NCBI GenBank assembly: GCA_929200315.1
Contig: CAKMZB010000009.1
Location: 1 to 64,000 of the forward strand
DNA from: an uncultured Alphaproteobacteria bacterium
GTDB taxonomy: Bacteria; Pseudomonadota; Alphaproteobacteria; Rhizobiales; Rhizobiaceae
Direction of reading: 5' to 3'
Length of the DNA: 64,000 bases
A program made the position numbers and the translations under genes. Numbering within the stretch: the stretch's first letter is position 1; each line of letters starts with the position of its first letter. Positions 12,201-20,300 of this stretch are shown in pieces. The notes beneath the pieces are model-generated. The model saw only the letters and a program-made list of their open reading frames with translations. It did not search any database and had not been told where the DNA came from.

Positions 12201-12703
12201 GCCAGTCCGTCTGTGGTTCCGGCGGTTGAGACGGCGTCAATGCCAATTTGGCCCAAAATACCAGTTTCCGTAGGCCCATCGCCCGATGTTTTGATCTGAT
12301 CGAAATCAAAGGCATTGATGATAATCTGTTTGTTCGCTCCAGTGGTGGCGAACGGATCAGTTGCGCCAACAACACCATTTGCTGCCGCGCCTGGCGTGAC
12401 CATGCCATCCGTCACATTAATGGTGTCGTCGTTGATCGTTATGGTGAGGTCCGCGTCTGTGTTGAGATACACAATACCGTCAGTATAAGTGTCATAGTCC
12501 GGATCGGCGTTCGTACAGGCTACAGCCGTTACACCCGGCCCATCGGCACCGCATTCCGACGCAAAGGTTGGGTCCGTACCAAACGGTACCATGGCGACCG
12601 CGGACGCCAGAACAATCCCGCAGACGTAAGGCGCACAGCTCACGACCTTGCCCTTGTACTTCGTCAGGCGTCCGCCACGGGTGGTCTGCTTAGTCCGGTC
12701 CAT
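6221..12703 (-). CDS. Giant autotransporter with C-terminal beta-barrel, copy 2
   Basis: 2160 residues from ATG at 12703; an in-frame TTG lies just before it. The N-terminus has a Lys/Arg-rich n-region, a hydrophobic stretch ending VLASAVA, then a Cys pair about 11 residues apart. Residues to about 1600 are beta-solenoid rungs. A stem or autochaperone-like part follows (INWEQIHLIGG). The last ~300 residues, from about WFDAMDAP, alternate aromatic and polar residues in beta-barrel style and end in a terminal Trp (AGVMINW), as expected for the barrel-sorting C-terminus of type Va secretion. It is transcribed separately from copy 1, with its own leader and a strong terminator. The ligand or function of the passenger cannot be told from sequence. 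Confidence 0.93.
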   Translation of the reverse strand: MDRTKQTTRGGRLTKYKGKVVSCAPYVCGIVLASAVAMVPFGTDPTFASECGADGPGVTAVACTNADPDYDTYTDGIVYLNTDADLTITINDDTINVTDGMVTPGAAANGVVGATDPFATTGANKQIIINAFDFDQIKTSGDGPTETGILGQIGIDAVSTAGTTDGLASNATVIFGNNVAGTTPEIITTGREAHGIRAAVLEDANLSKPTNDADATVDLRSGTIRVTSAAGFQSNGAYALNDSALGDAIITNSGAAVITTGDAGSALFAEIRNELGTGTAAVTLSAGASITNGGSAAGAFAVHRGEGDATVRIEGGTINTDDGVDFPPIGPPENAHGAFAFKDKAASAGDATVTMTGGSVEVELSTSFGLYAANQGDGNALVNVSGDSFVASREIGGNALAAVANGSSAGNATTARITVDGDARIEASRDDDPLPMGVTRQAVSLGLAVQAGYGNAEIIVNGGSSITYEGFGYTARVQDVDGVIDDTGDAIINVNGGTIQTYGVGANVAQAVQQGNGDAMVTLGDQMLGTGPTIITTPGGNFTAPSSLSHGFALVGGLDTDRSLRTGNATAIAEEGNFDAEGTAINILYALNQAAGNATAAFNGGDADSTGLQSMIARAEVSNFDAGFLATGIAQAEMNGGTADLTNTGGLSYAIYALNSEAGAANALFGGGTLNHEGTQLVGSVVASITNATNTSAASVRMYDEGNDGAGTINTTVSNPFATDALRSFSLLARNAGLGAATVSMEAGTINFDADQGYAAFAHVSQGSNTSIARAQMTGGEINATRGSGLVAQNAGSGTALVDMDAGSINTDGTGGYGLYALATGTGMAAIEMAGGAVDTDGAMADGLRAEIQNAASGADAQAVANGGSVNTSADGSRGIAAITDGADGRAFASAADADVDTSGANAHGVFAAATGNADAVADASGGFVTTIGATSDGVRAESINGGSGNVQAQISGDADVDTSTDGSRGAFARSNGSGEVMVLMEDGNVETQGANAYGLHALVFGAGTNTAMVTMNDGVVDTNGAGADGLRAEITNAANSSNAQAFFTGGTVNTSAANARGVAVENNGAGLARIDMSNPGQVRTSGSNSHGLNALATGSGGAEIDISDGIVATTGANADGLRAESTNNSSAAAVTVALSGNAQVTTTADNSRGAVALAVGSGLAQVSIAEGTNVSVSTEGTESHGLHAFTSGSGPANVRAGEGSVSTEGAGALGMFAESTGNSAALVSVSLLGIVDVDTFGDFALGAGARSNGSGQAQVTMAGTASVETRGAGSVGLAAFSSGTGNALITMSGGTVTTAGVGADGLRAEIANAASMATAQAIASGGSIDTSADNARGIAAIGNGSGLVTAQNNGADIITRGAGSHGVYAESAGSGNADAQANGGTTTVTADGANGVYAYKSNGLAAGDAVAMVSGPGTMIDVDGDNAGGVVMQVEGSGQARGTIGGVTINAQGLRSDGVRAQSFGGGFNIDIATGTTINGGALDGLLRAGTGIKTLSSAGGTLNIATGVTVNALSNIAIRDGDLDRDGVDNDMNHSGGNLFATSAGTINGDVILGRGDDRYDLVDGLTDGNIYGDDVAASGVTDGNDAFNWTGGQLDGAYRGQDGSDTGNVFAASDYDGGNGLRSEILDGGDDVSTADGFIDVLNIFDKNFPGPGGTQAIDTQTVINWEQIHLIGGVTTFNDSVNGTATLVTGGDPGQGLFLQNGNTLNITNDLFVTGSVVHTAGTSINALNGTTGNFIDISSNYQGGGVFFTDVDFENDVADTMIIAGAVTGTSTISVANITAPPEDATGNDVLVVDVTGGSTDANDFVLAGGSVSSGTFDYQLVLDGQQWFLRVFDDVVRPPYEQTPHIWFDAMDAPTLVERVGWHRHSKDDATGDFEIKSAWTRFWGHKKDANTFHTTSGYGDYEQTVGGFQAGIDIPTEEDENGQWVFGLTLQGSTSGADVQGMSSFADVDTQAFGVGATATWYNNDGAYVDIQSQYNWLTTDYDTVTDEVLAEDVAGRLVMLSIESGHEFQLDEDISITPQWQLIGKHASGVGSFTDTRGNVVDLSSNRMLRARLGANLNFSLDEESETASSSDYAYIVTNIWHDSLSTTSVDYNGAQLKSTRESTWWEIGIGGEFHVEENVTAYLQGTYQQSVFNRHEGMDAMSANAGVMINW
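8560..10200 (-). repeat. Three-rung protein super-repeat within autotransporter copy 2
   Basis: The same H-D-R rung cycle as in copy 1, with about six D-type rungs (ADGLRAE or close variants such as SDGVRAE and ALGMFAE). One counted cycle is 32+30+29 = 91 residues. Four fewer cycles than copy 1 would account for about 364 residues, close to the roughly 368-residue length difference. Confidence 0.75.
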
Positions 12704-12945
12704 CAAAAATACTCACAAGGGCCCAGGTCGCGGGGCGCCAAATCGCTGTTGCAGGACTCGAGCCAACGGATTTCGGATCGAGTGACTGCAAACAACTTTC
12801 TCCAAACATGGTTAATAAAGGCTTCCACCGTCGGGCTCAGGAGCAAAAGTTGTGCTGCTTTCTCTGCGAATTGAACGAGAACACGCCGGATCAGCCCAAA
12901 GGACGGGCGATTTTGCTCGAATCCATGGATAGGCGAGTGCCCGTC
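12704..12945 (-). promoter_or_regulatory. Duplicated upstream leader, copy 2
   Basis: This is the counterpart of 5901-6130 upstream of the second autotransporter. Similarity runs from the start codon outward for roughly 230 bases and fades after about 12945. The remaining 12946-13054 shows no gene or clear signal to me. Confidence 0.7.
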
Positions 12946-13054
12946 ATCTTGATCTCGTCAGGGGGAAGAGACGCCGATGGATTTTGGAAATGGTTTAGTC
13001 ATCTGAAAAATAGGCAGAAAAAGATGCGGCAGACTTCCCCCACCTAAAAAGAAG

Positions 13055-14113
13055 TCACTCGTAGCCAGTCATTTCTAGATAGCCGCGTCCGGCATGACTG
13101 CCGAAAATGCGCACTGGCCCTTCCCAATACGGGACTGAGGTGTTCATCCAGGCCTGATTATTAAGCGCCTCAACCTCTATATCCAGGCCGCGCTCAGGGG
13201 CACGGATGTGCCAACTTGTCGGCACGTTGCGACCGGCAATGTCCGTCAGCTCAAGAGGCGTGAAGCTGACAGCTCCGTTTGGCAGCGCTTCCAGCCTACC
13301 GTCCGGCGCGATCCAACTTGCGGAGGTGAAATCGGCGCCGTCACCTCGGCGCAAACGGAAAGCCATGAGCTTTTCACCGGTGCCGAAGTTGAGGGAAACC
13401 CAATCCCAGCCCCGTTGGTTGGCGGCAAGAGGTTGTGACGACCATTCCCGATCAAGCCAGGCCGTGCCGGTCACCTCCACCGGTCCATCCGGCAGCATGA
13501 GCGTCCCCTCAGCCGTGTAAAACGGTTGGGAATAGTAGTAGCTCGCTTGGCCTGATTGGGATTTGACCGAATAGCCATCATCACCATGGAAAACGAGCGG
13601 ACCGTCCGCGTTGAGCTTCAGGTCGAAGGCAAAGTCTGTGCCGGAAGCCTTCGCGGTGAGCGTGTTGATCCCCTGCCCCGGTTCGCCCTGAAGAACCCAA
13701 TTGTCGATCTGCGCAAGAAAGGGTGCGGCGGACACACCCGCCTGTCCCGTGCCGCCTCGCGCACGCACTTCCGCAACGTAGTGCTTGTCGGGCGTCGTCA
13801 GCGCAGCATGACCCATCCACAATTGCGGACTGGTCCAACCGTCCTCAGTGCGCGGCTCCATAGCGGTGCGAAAGAGCGTCCACTGAATGCCGTATTCGGT
13901 GCCGTCTTCGGCCCGGAGGTTGGACGTCAAATACCACCACTCGATCCGGTAGTTGGGATGTGCGCCATGATCTCTGGGAAAGGTGAAGGGCGTTCCCCGC
14001 TGTGGCACAGCGAAGCCTTCCGCCCGGGTGCCGAGGCCGCCGAAACCCTGTGCGAATGCTTGAGCCGCCAACAACAAAGCAACGAGGATAACGGCCCAGA
14101 ATCTAGCGCTCAT
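13055..14113 (-). CDS. AttH/CrtC-type lipocalin-like periplasmic protein
   Basis: 352 residues from ATG at 14113, which overlaps the permease stop by 11 bases; a TTG 6 bases upstream is less likely. The N-terminus (RFWAVILVALLLAAQAFAQG) is a signal peptide. The following sequence carries the family hallmark HPNYRIEWWYLTSNL and the paired WLDREWSSQ and GWDWVSLNF motifs of the AttH / carotenoid-hydratase-like fold. Family members next to an FtsX permease and a LolD-like ATPase are thought to act with the transporter in handling a hydrophobic molecule at the envelope. No carotenoid genes are nearby, so CrtC activity is unlikely. It is the last gene of a three-gene operon; the substrate is unknown. 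Confidence 0.85.
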   Translation of the reverse strand: MSARFWAVILVALLLAAQAFAQGFGGLGTRAEGFAVPQRGTPFTFPRDHGAHPNYRIEWWYLTSNLRAEDGTEYGIQWTLFRTAMEPRTEDGWTSPQLWMGHAALTTPDKHYVAEVRARGGTGQAGVSAAPFLAQIDNWVLQGEPGQGINTLTAKASGTDFAFDLKLNADGPLVFHGDDGYSVKSQSGQASYYYSQPFYTAEGTLMLPDGPVEVTGTAWLDREWSSQPLAANQRGWDWVSLNFGTGEKLMAFRLRRGDGADFTSASWIAPDGRLEALPNGAVSFTPLELTDIAGRNVPTSWHIRAPERGLDIEVEALNNQAWMNTSVPYWEGPVRIFGSHAGRGYLEMTGYE

Positions 14114-16529
14114 GAGCAAACACCTTCACGAGATCCGCCGGCGCGATCCGTGACAACCGCCAAGCAGGAATTGCGGCGGCGATGCCAGCCGCAACAAGGG
14201 CCAACGCGCCGAGCCGCAGATAGTCGAGAGGGAAGAGAAGCATCGGCAATCGCCAGCCAAACGCCTCCACATTAACAAGCGCCAGGAGCATCCAGGCCAA
14301 AACGAGGCCGACGGGTATTGCCAGGATAGCGGTCAGGACTGCGAGCAACAATGCGCGCGCCAGCTCAAGCCACGCCAGCTGAGACCGCGTCAGCCCCAGC
14401 GCCCAGACCGGGGCCAATTGCGGCAAGCGCATTCCGCCAAGCGTCAGAAGGCTCGTGAAAATAGCAAGACCGGCGACCGCGAAGGTGAGCACGTTGAGCG
14501 CGTCGGTCACGAGGAAGGTTCTGTCGAAGACACGCAGGGAAAATTGCTTGATGCCGGACTGGTCAATCACCGCTTCAGCCGAAAGGCCAAAGTGCGCGCG
14601 CAGCTCTGCGATGGTGGCACTCACACGGTCCGGCGGCACGCGCAGGGCGAATTGCCGGAAAGGAGTTTCCGGCGCGATGCGGGAGAACGTGTCGAGACCG
14701 ACAATCACCTGCACCGCCGGATTGCCGTAGTCAGAATAGATCGCTGTGATCGGCAATTCGCCGACCCTCGGTAACATGATCGCATCTCCCAGACCCAACC
14801 CTGCTCGCAAGGAAAGCTGCTCGTTAATGAGCACTGACCGGCCTGAAGCGAGATCGTCCCAATGGTCATCCCGAGCGCTCAGAAGCGGCCATTTTTCACG
14901 GTACGTTGGATGGTTCGCCATGGCGAAAATTTCGCCCGGGTGGCCGGCAAGCGTCGCGTCGGTCCTGGCGATGGGCAGCACCGCGTCCGCACGACCATCA
15001 AGCCATTGCAGCACCGCCCTGCGCTGCTCATCACTCTCCACCCGTAGATAAATCTCTGCCACCAGACGCTGGTCGAGCCAGCCGGTGAAGGTCGTGCGGA
15101 AAGAGCCGACCATGGTCGAGACGCCGACGTTGGCGGCCAGTGCGAGCAGCAGTGCCATGAGTGCGAGTGAGAGGCCTCGGATCTGCTGGCGCATATCGGC
15201 CCAGAACCATTGCGCCAGCGCGCTACGGGCCTGGGCTTCACCGAATTTCAAAACGAGGCGAAAGACGAAAGGCAGCAGCAGAGCGCAGCCGATGAGAAAA
15301 AGGGCGAGGGTGGCAAATGCGCTCGGCAGGCCTGACCCGAAAGCCAGCAGAAGAGCGGAGAGCACGAGACCAGACACCGCAAGCGCGGTTTGCGCCCGCG
15401 CTGACCCCACCGTTTGCATCGCCCAGGCCCGGGGCTGCGCAGAGGCAAGAACGGGAAGGCGCATGATGTTCCAGAGGCTCCCCGCAGCGGCAACGAACGT
15501 GCCGATCAACGCGATGGCGAGCCCTCGCGCCCACCATTCAGGCCGCAGCGCAGGCTGACCTGAAATATCTGCCCCGTAGAGGCCACGCAAAGTCGCCGCC
15601 ACGTCCGGCAGAAGGAAGGCTGCGATGACATAGCCGAGCACCACACCAAACCCCCCGGCAACAAGAGCAAGCACAAGAAGCTCAACCGCGAGGGCTCCGG
15701 TCAGGCCGCGGGCGGAAAGGCCAAGGGTGCGCAGAGTACGAAAGGTCGCTCGACGCTGCTCGAAGGCGAGGCCGACGCTTGCATGGACGATGAAGAGCCC
15801 GACTGCGAACGACAAAAAGCCGAAAGCTGTCAGGCTGAGATGGAAGGAATCCGTGAGTTGCGCAGCGTCCGCCGCCGGTTCCCGCGGCTCGATGAGGCGC
15901 AAACTTTGTGAGATTTCAGTGAGAGGAACACGCAGAAGCGGTTGCTCGGCAGCAAGCATCAAGCGGTCGATTTCTCCTGATCTTTCAAGAAGCTGCTCAG
16001 CGATGGAAATATCGACGAGCACGGTGTCCGACGGAACACTGGGGGCGATCACCAGCGGTGGCAAACCTTCAGCGTCCACAAGGCGTTCCGCTGTCGTGCT
16101 GTTCACCAAAGCCTGCCCAGCGCCAGACAGAAAGTCGAGATTGATCGCAGGTGTTCCACCACCGCGCTGATCGGTTGCGCCAAATGAAAACGGTGTGGTG
16201 AGCGGCTCAATACCAATGATGTCGAGGGACCGCCCGCCAACCTCCAACTGTCCCCGCAAGACCGGCGACACGCGCCATCCGCCCTGCCGAAGCGCCACGA
16301 AGTCCGCAATCGAAAGTGGCTTTCCGTCTTGTGAAACGAGTGAAGCAAACTGCTCCGGCGCGATCTGCTCCGCTGAGGCCGCGTAGGAGTTCTTTGCTTC
16401 CGCGTTGATGGCCTGGACACCGGTCCAAAGTCCCGTCGCCAATGACAAGCCGAGTAAGAGCGTGGCAAGCTGGCCAGGCCTTCGCCGCCAATGGGAAAAC
16501 AGCACCGTTAGAGCGGGCCAGAACGTCAC
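14103..16529 (-). CDS. FtsX-like ABC transporter permease (fused, AttF/AttG-like)
   Basis: 808 residues starting at GTG 16529, whose GTGA overlaps the ATPase stop codon; the frame extends upstream but only antisense-like sequence is added. One membrane segment near the N-terminus is followed by a large periplasmic domain. A cluster of hydrophobic segments with FtsX features follows, then a second periplasmic domain and three C-terminal membrane segments (the last IAAAIPAWRLSRIAP). This is the layout of LolC/E-type and YbbP-type permeases fused into one chain. It should form the inner-membrane channel for the ATPase upstream, with the AttH-like protein as partner. Export or extraction of a lipid or lipoprotein is inferred from the family. 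Confidence 0.88.
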   Translation of the reverse strand: MTFWPALTVLFSHWRRRPGQLATLLLGLSLATGLWTGVQAINAEAKNSYAASAEQIAPEQFASLVSQDGKPLSIADFVALRQGGWRVSPVLRGQLEVGGRSLDIIGIEPLTTPFSFGATDQRGGGTPAINLDFLSGAGQALVNSTTAERLVDAEGLPPLVIAPSVPSDTVLVDISIAEQLLERSGEIDRLMLAAEQPLLRVPLTEISQSLRLIEPREPAADAAQLTDSFHLSLTAFGFLSFAVGLFIVHASVGLAFEQRRATFRTLRTLGLSARGLTGALAVELLVLALVAGGFGVVLGYVIAAFLLPDVAATLRGLYGADISGQPALRPEWWARGLAIALIGTFVAAAGSLWNIMRLPVLASAQPRAWAMQTVGSARAQTALAVSGLVLSALLLAFGSGLPSAFATLALFLIGCALLLPFVFRLVLKFGEAQARSALAQWFWADMRQQIRGLSLALMALLLALAANVGVSTMVGSFRTTFTGWLDQRLVAEIYLRVESDEQRRAVLQWLDGRADAVLPIARTDATLAGHPGEIFAMANHPTYREKWPLLSARDDHWDDLASGRSVLINEQLSLRAGLGLGDAIMLPRVGELPITAIYSDYGNPAVQVIVGLDTFSRIAPETPFRQFALRVPPDRVSATIAELRAHFGLSAEAVIDQSGIKQFSLRVFDRTFLVTDALNVLTFAVAGLAIFTSLLTLGGMRLPQLAPVWALGLTRSQLAWLELARALLLAVLTAILAIPVGLVLAWMLLALVNVEAFGWRLPMLLFPLDYLRLGALALVAAGIAAAIPAWRLSRIAPADLVKVFAHER

Positions 16530-17191
16530 GAGGCAGCTGCAATCTGCCCGGCGGCAAGGTGCAGACGCCGTTGCATGGTGGAGGCGAACCGCTCGGAATG
16601 GGTTACGGTAAGGAGCCCCGCTCCGGCATCCGCTGTAAGCTCGCAAAGAAGGCCGATCACATCTGCGGCCGTCTCTTCATCGAGATTGCCCGTCGGCTCG
16701 TCAGCCAGAACCAAAATCGGTTTCGCCGCCAATGCCCGGCCAATCGCGACACGTTGTTGCTGACCGCCAGACAGCTGCTCCGGGTAGCGGTTGAGAAACG
16801 GCTCAAGCCCCAATCGCTCCGCCAATTCCGCCGTCCAGCTTGCCTCTTCGCCGCGCCCAAGGCGGGCTGCGAGGCGCAGATTGTCCCGCACGTTGAGCGA
16901 CGGCACCAGATTGAACTGCTGGAAGACGAGCCCAATGCATTCACGGCGGATTTGCGCCCGCTCTTTATCATTCATGCCGGAAAGCGCTTTGCCGTCGATG
17001 GTGATCTCGCCCTCATCAAACGCATCGAGCCCGGCGATAAGATGCAGCAATGTGCTCTTACCGCTGCCGGATTCACCCGTTAGCGCGAGGGTCTCACCTC
17101 GTTGGAGCTGGAACGAAACACCGCGCAGAACGGCGAGCGGGCCGTCTGATGTGGGATAGGTTTTCGCGACGTTTTCAACCTGCAGCAGCAT
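16526..17191 (-). CDS. LolD/MacB-type ABC transporter ATP-binding protein
   Basis: 221 residues, start ATG 17191. Walker A GESGSGKST, Q-loop VFQQFNLVPS, signature [15 protein letters not shown] and Walker B ILVLADEPTGNLD are all present, so it should be active. It belongs to the LolD/MacB/FtsE class that energises FtsX-type permeases. It is the first gene of the operon, with translational coupling to the permease through a 4-base overlap. About 150 gene-free bases separate it from the dehalogenase stop upstream and should hold the operon promoter, but I see no definite boxes. Confidence 0.93.
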   Translation of the reverse strand: MLLQVENVAKTYPTSDGPLAVLRGVSFQLQRGETLALTGESGSGKSTLLHLIAGLDAFDEGEITIDGKALSGMNDKERAQIRRECIGLVFQQFNLVPSLNVRDNLRLAARLGRGEEASWTAELAERLGLEPFLNRYPEQLSGGQQQRVAIGRALAAKPILVLADEPTGNLDEETAADVIGLLCELTADAGAGLLTVTHSERFASTMQRRLHLAAGQIAAAS

Positions 17192-17344
17192 GACATCTGC
17201 TTAGCAGGGCTTTCGAAAAAATGCGCGCGGCGAAACGTGCTGCGCCCAAGGGTCACACATGGGGTCTGGTTCGCAAAATGGCGAGGCGCTCTTCCATCGT
17301 CTCAATCTTCAAATCGCATTCCAGACAACGACAAAGTCCAACGC

Positions 17345-20300
17345 CTATAGGTCAATTGTGACGGTCTCCCCGTCCTTGGCTCCGCGGGATTGGCAAAGGA
17401 TAATTGAGTTCTCCCTCTGCCCCTTTGACAACACAAAATCGCGGTGCTGAACCTCACCGGAAACGAGCCCACAACGGCAGACACCGCAGATGCCATCAGA
17501 GCATTTCACATCAACATTGATACCGTTTTCGGCCAGCACATCGGTCGCGGACCGGTCCGCTGGAATGTGGAGTGTGACGTCGCTTTTGGCGAGATGGAGG
17601 TCAAACGGATGGCTCTCCAATTCCTCCTGTTCAGGCACAGCGAAATACTCAACATGCATGCGCTCTTCGGACAGCCCAGCTGCGACCGCGGCATCACGAA
17701 CGGCACTCATGTAAACATCCGGACCGCAGGCATAGACGCGGTCCTTGGGGGATAAGCCAGCGAGGATTGCAGAAAGATCTGCGCGGTTCTTTGTGGAGAC
17801 ATGAGTGGTCGCATGGCCACCCCACGGGGCGCTCTGGAAGAGGTCATCGAAAACCGCATCCCCCTCGCGTTTTACCGAGTAGTGCAGGGCAAAATCCAAC
17901 CCCTTCGCAGCGGCCTCATGAGCCATTGCCACCATGGGCGTGACGCCAATCCCGCCACCGAAAAACCATGACTTTCCTGCATCCTCATGCAGCGGAAAAT
18001 GGTTGATCGGCTTGGAGATGAAAATACGCCGACCGGTCGTGAAAATACGGTGCATGAGCGCCGATCCACCCCGCCCAAGATCCTCACGCAACACGGCAAT
18101 TTGGTAGCAAGAACGGTCTGCTGGATCACCACACATGGAATATTGGCGCAGAAATTCCGGCGCGACTACGATGTCGAGATGCGCGCCTGCTTCCCAAGGC
18201 GGCAGGTCGCGACCATCCGGATCTCGAAGCGTATAGACCGTGATGCCTGGCGCTCGCTTTTCGGCGCTCTCAATCAGGACCGGCAAAACCGGCGCATCGC
18301 CCCTAATTTCATAGCGATGCAATACAGACTTATCCCCGGCTTCAAGACGCGCCTTATACTCCCGGGCAGTCACCATCGCCTGGTAGGCTTCGATCCCCGC
18401 TTCACGGTTCATGGGGAACGGGAACGGCCAGGGCGGTGGGGCGAGCGGAGCGGGATAAACGGCAAGGGTCTGGTCTTCAGGCTTGACCACCAAATCGGGT
18501 TGCAGATCACGATGATTAACTGGTTTTTCAGTGGGTTCGTAGTGGCCATCTGCTCCACGCTCCAGATCCCACCACCACTTTTTGACCGGGTTCAGACCAC
18601 CACGGCCAAGCCTGTCATCAAGTTTTGCAAGGGCTGGAGCGACGGCTGGAATGTTCATTGCAGCCCAGCGGAAAGGGGCTTCGGCAAAGAGGCCCTCGAG
18701 GTTCCAGGGGCATGTTTTCATACACCTTCCACACATCGCACCACCCTCAGTAGTGATACGGTAGGTGGCGCATTTCTGACTGTCGGATTTCCAAATTTCA
18801 TAGCCGTTGAACATGGTCTTGGGCCCAACTGTGATCGCACCGGAGGGGCATTCGCGGGCGCATTTGTTGCAGCCTTCGCAAAACCGCTGGAGGCCAAAGT
18901 CGATAGGCTTGTCATGGGCAAGCGGCAGATCGGTGGTGACAACGCCGGATTTGAGGCGGGGGCCGAGGAACGGATTGAGGATAACTTCGCCAATCCGGCT
19001 CACTTCGCCGAGGCCTGACAGGAGCAACAATGGCGGCTGTAAAACCTCACCGTCAATCACTGTATGGGCCTTGGCTGAATAGCCCAAGCGCCTGATATGG
19101 TTGGCAACAACACCGCCCAGCAGCGCAAAGCGCAGATAGGCGCGCATGGATTGGGCAACGGAAATCCAATCGTCACCGGACGCCCCTTCCATGGTCTCAA
19201 AACCCTGATCGACAATCATGGAAATCGCCTGATCGTGGGGCGGGTCTATGGGGCCACCGCGGGCATCATGACTGTACCAGGTCCAGCTCGGGCAGCGGGA
19301 AATGCCGACCGCATCAATACCCAAGAAGTTACTGACAGCCTTGATGTTTTCTGCCGCTAGTGTGGGGTCAAGCCGCTGTTTTTCCTTGGCAACCTCCCCC
19401 GTCGCCAGCGCGGTAAACGCTCCAAGTGCCCGCCTTTGCGCGGAACTTGGAGCAGCCTTCAGGACGTATTTTCCGGCCGTTGCTGCACTCTGATTTTTGC
19501 GCCCCATATCGCCAAATTGCGCACGAGCAAACATGTCTGCGCGCTTGGGGACGCGAGGGACGTTCGGTTCGTCGATATAGGTGGTGGGCTCGTCAACCCG
19601 CTTGAGAGTTTCAAAGGGGTGAGCACCATCGACATAGCGGCGTTTACGGTAGGGGTCGTGCGGCTTTGGGCGGATTTTCACATTATCTGCCAACGGCTTA
19701 TCAACAGCGATATCGAAATCCATCGTCACTGCAGCGAGTCCGAAACGGGAGCCGAGATGGGGGTTGAGGACTTCGCCATTTCGGCTGATTGCGAAACCGG
19801 AGGCGACGGCGAGGCGGTTGAGGTTTACGTCGGTTGCCGCCATGGAGTGAGCGCGGGCACTTCGGCCCAAGACCCTGATATAGCTTGCTAAAACTGAAGC
19901 CACTTCCGCCGCTCGAAGGCAGGCGCGCAGAGCCTGTGTGCCTTCCATCCAGTCAAAACCGGGTTCATTGGGTTCCGGATCACGACCATATTCTATAGCG
20001 ATAACAAGGGCATGAGAATGGTTCGGCAGCGGGGCGTCGGGCTTTTCCATATGATCGCGCAGATCGGCTACAATCGTGTCGATACCGGCAGCTAACGTCT
20101 TGGTTTGACTAACTTTTAAGGCCTCCGCAAGAGCCTTAACCCGGGTGTTCTTTATCGGCTCTACAAGCTTTGCGACCGCTGGCAGAGCGCAGGTCGCGGT
20201 GATGGAGGCATCATTGAAATAACAAAACGCTTTCAGATGGTTGGCACGTTCCGCCAAGTCTTCAGGCACGTCGGAGAGGATTGGATGAACAGGACCATCA

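Noticed and set aside
12808-13047. 79-residue plus-strand frame upstream of autotransporter copy 2
   Set aside because: It lies in the duplicated leader; the matching leader of copy 1 does not keep an equivalent frame, and no family or ribosome site supports it.
13020-13060. Possible terminator after the AttH-like gene (GACTTC...GAAGTC)
   Set aside because: The stem is only about 6 bp with a long loop, and the T-run is not adjacent; too weak to annotate.
16529-16646. N-terminal extension of the FtsX-like permease to 16646
   Set aside because: The extension overlaps the ATPase gene out of frame and lacks membrane or family character; the GTG at 16529 with a GTGA overlap is the natural start.
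18582-19018. Plus-strand frames across the dehalogenase gene
   Set aside because: They are shadows of the minus-strand gene, which carries clear Cys-cluster motifs in one uninterrupted frame.
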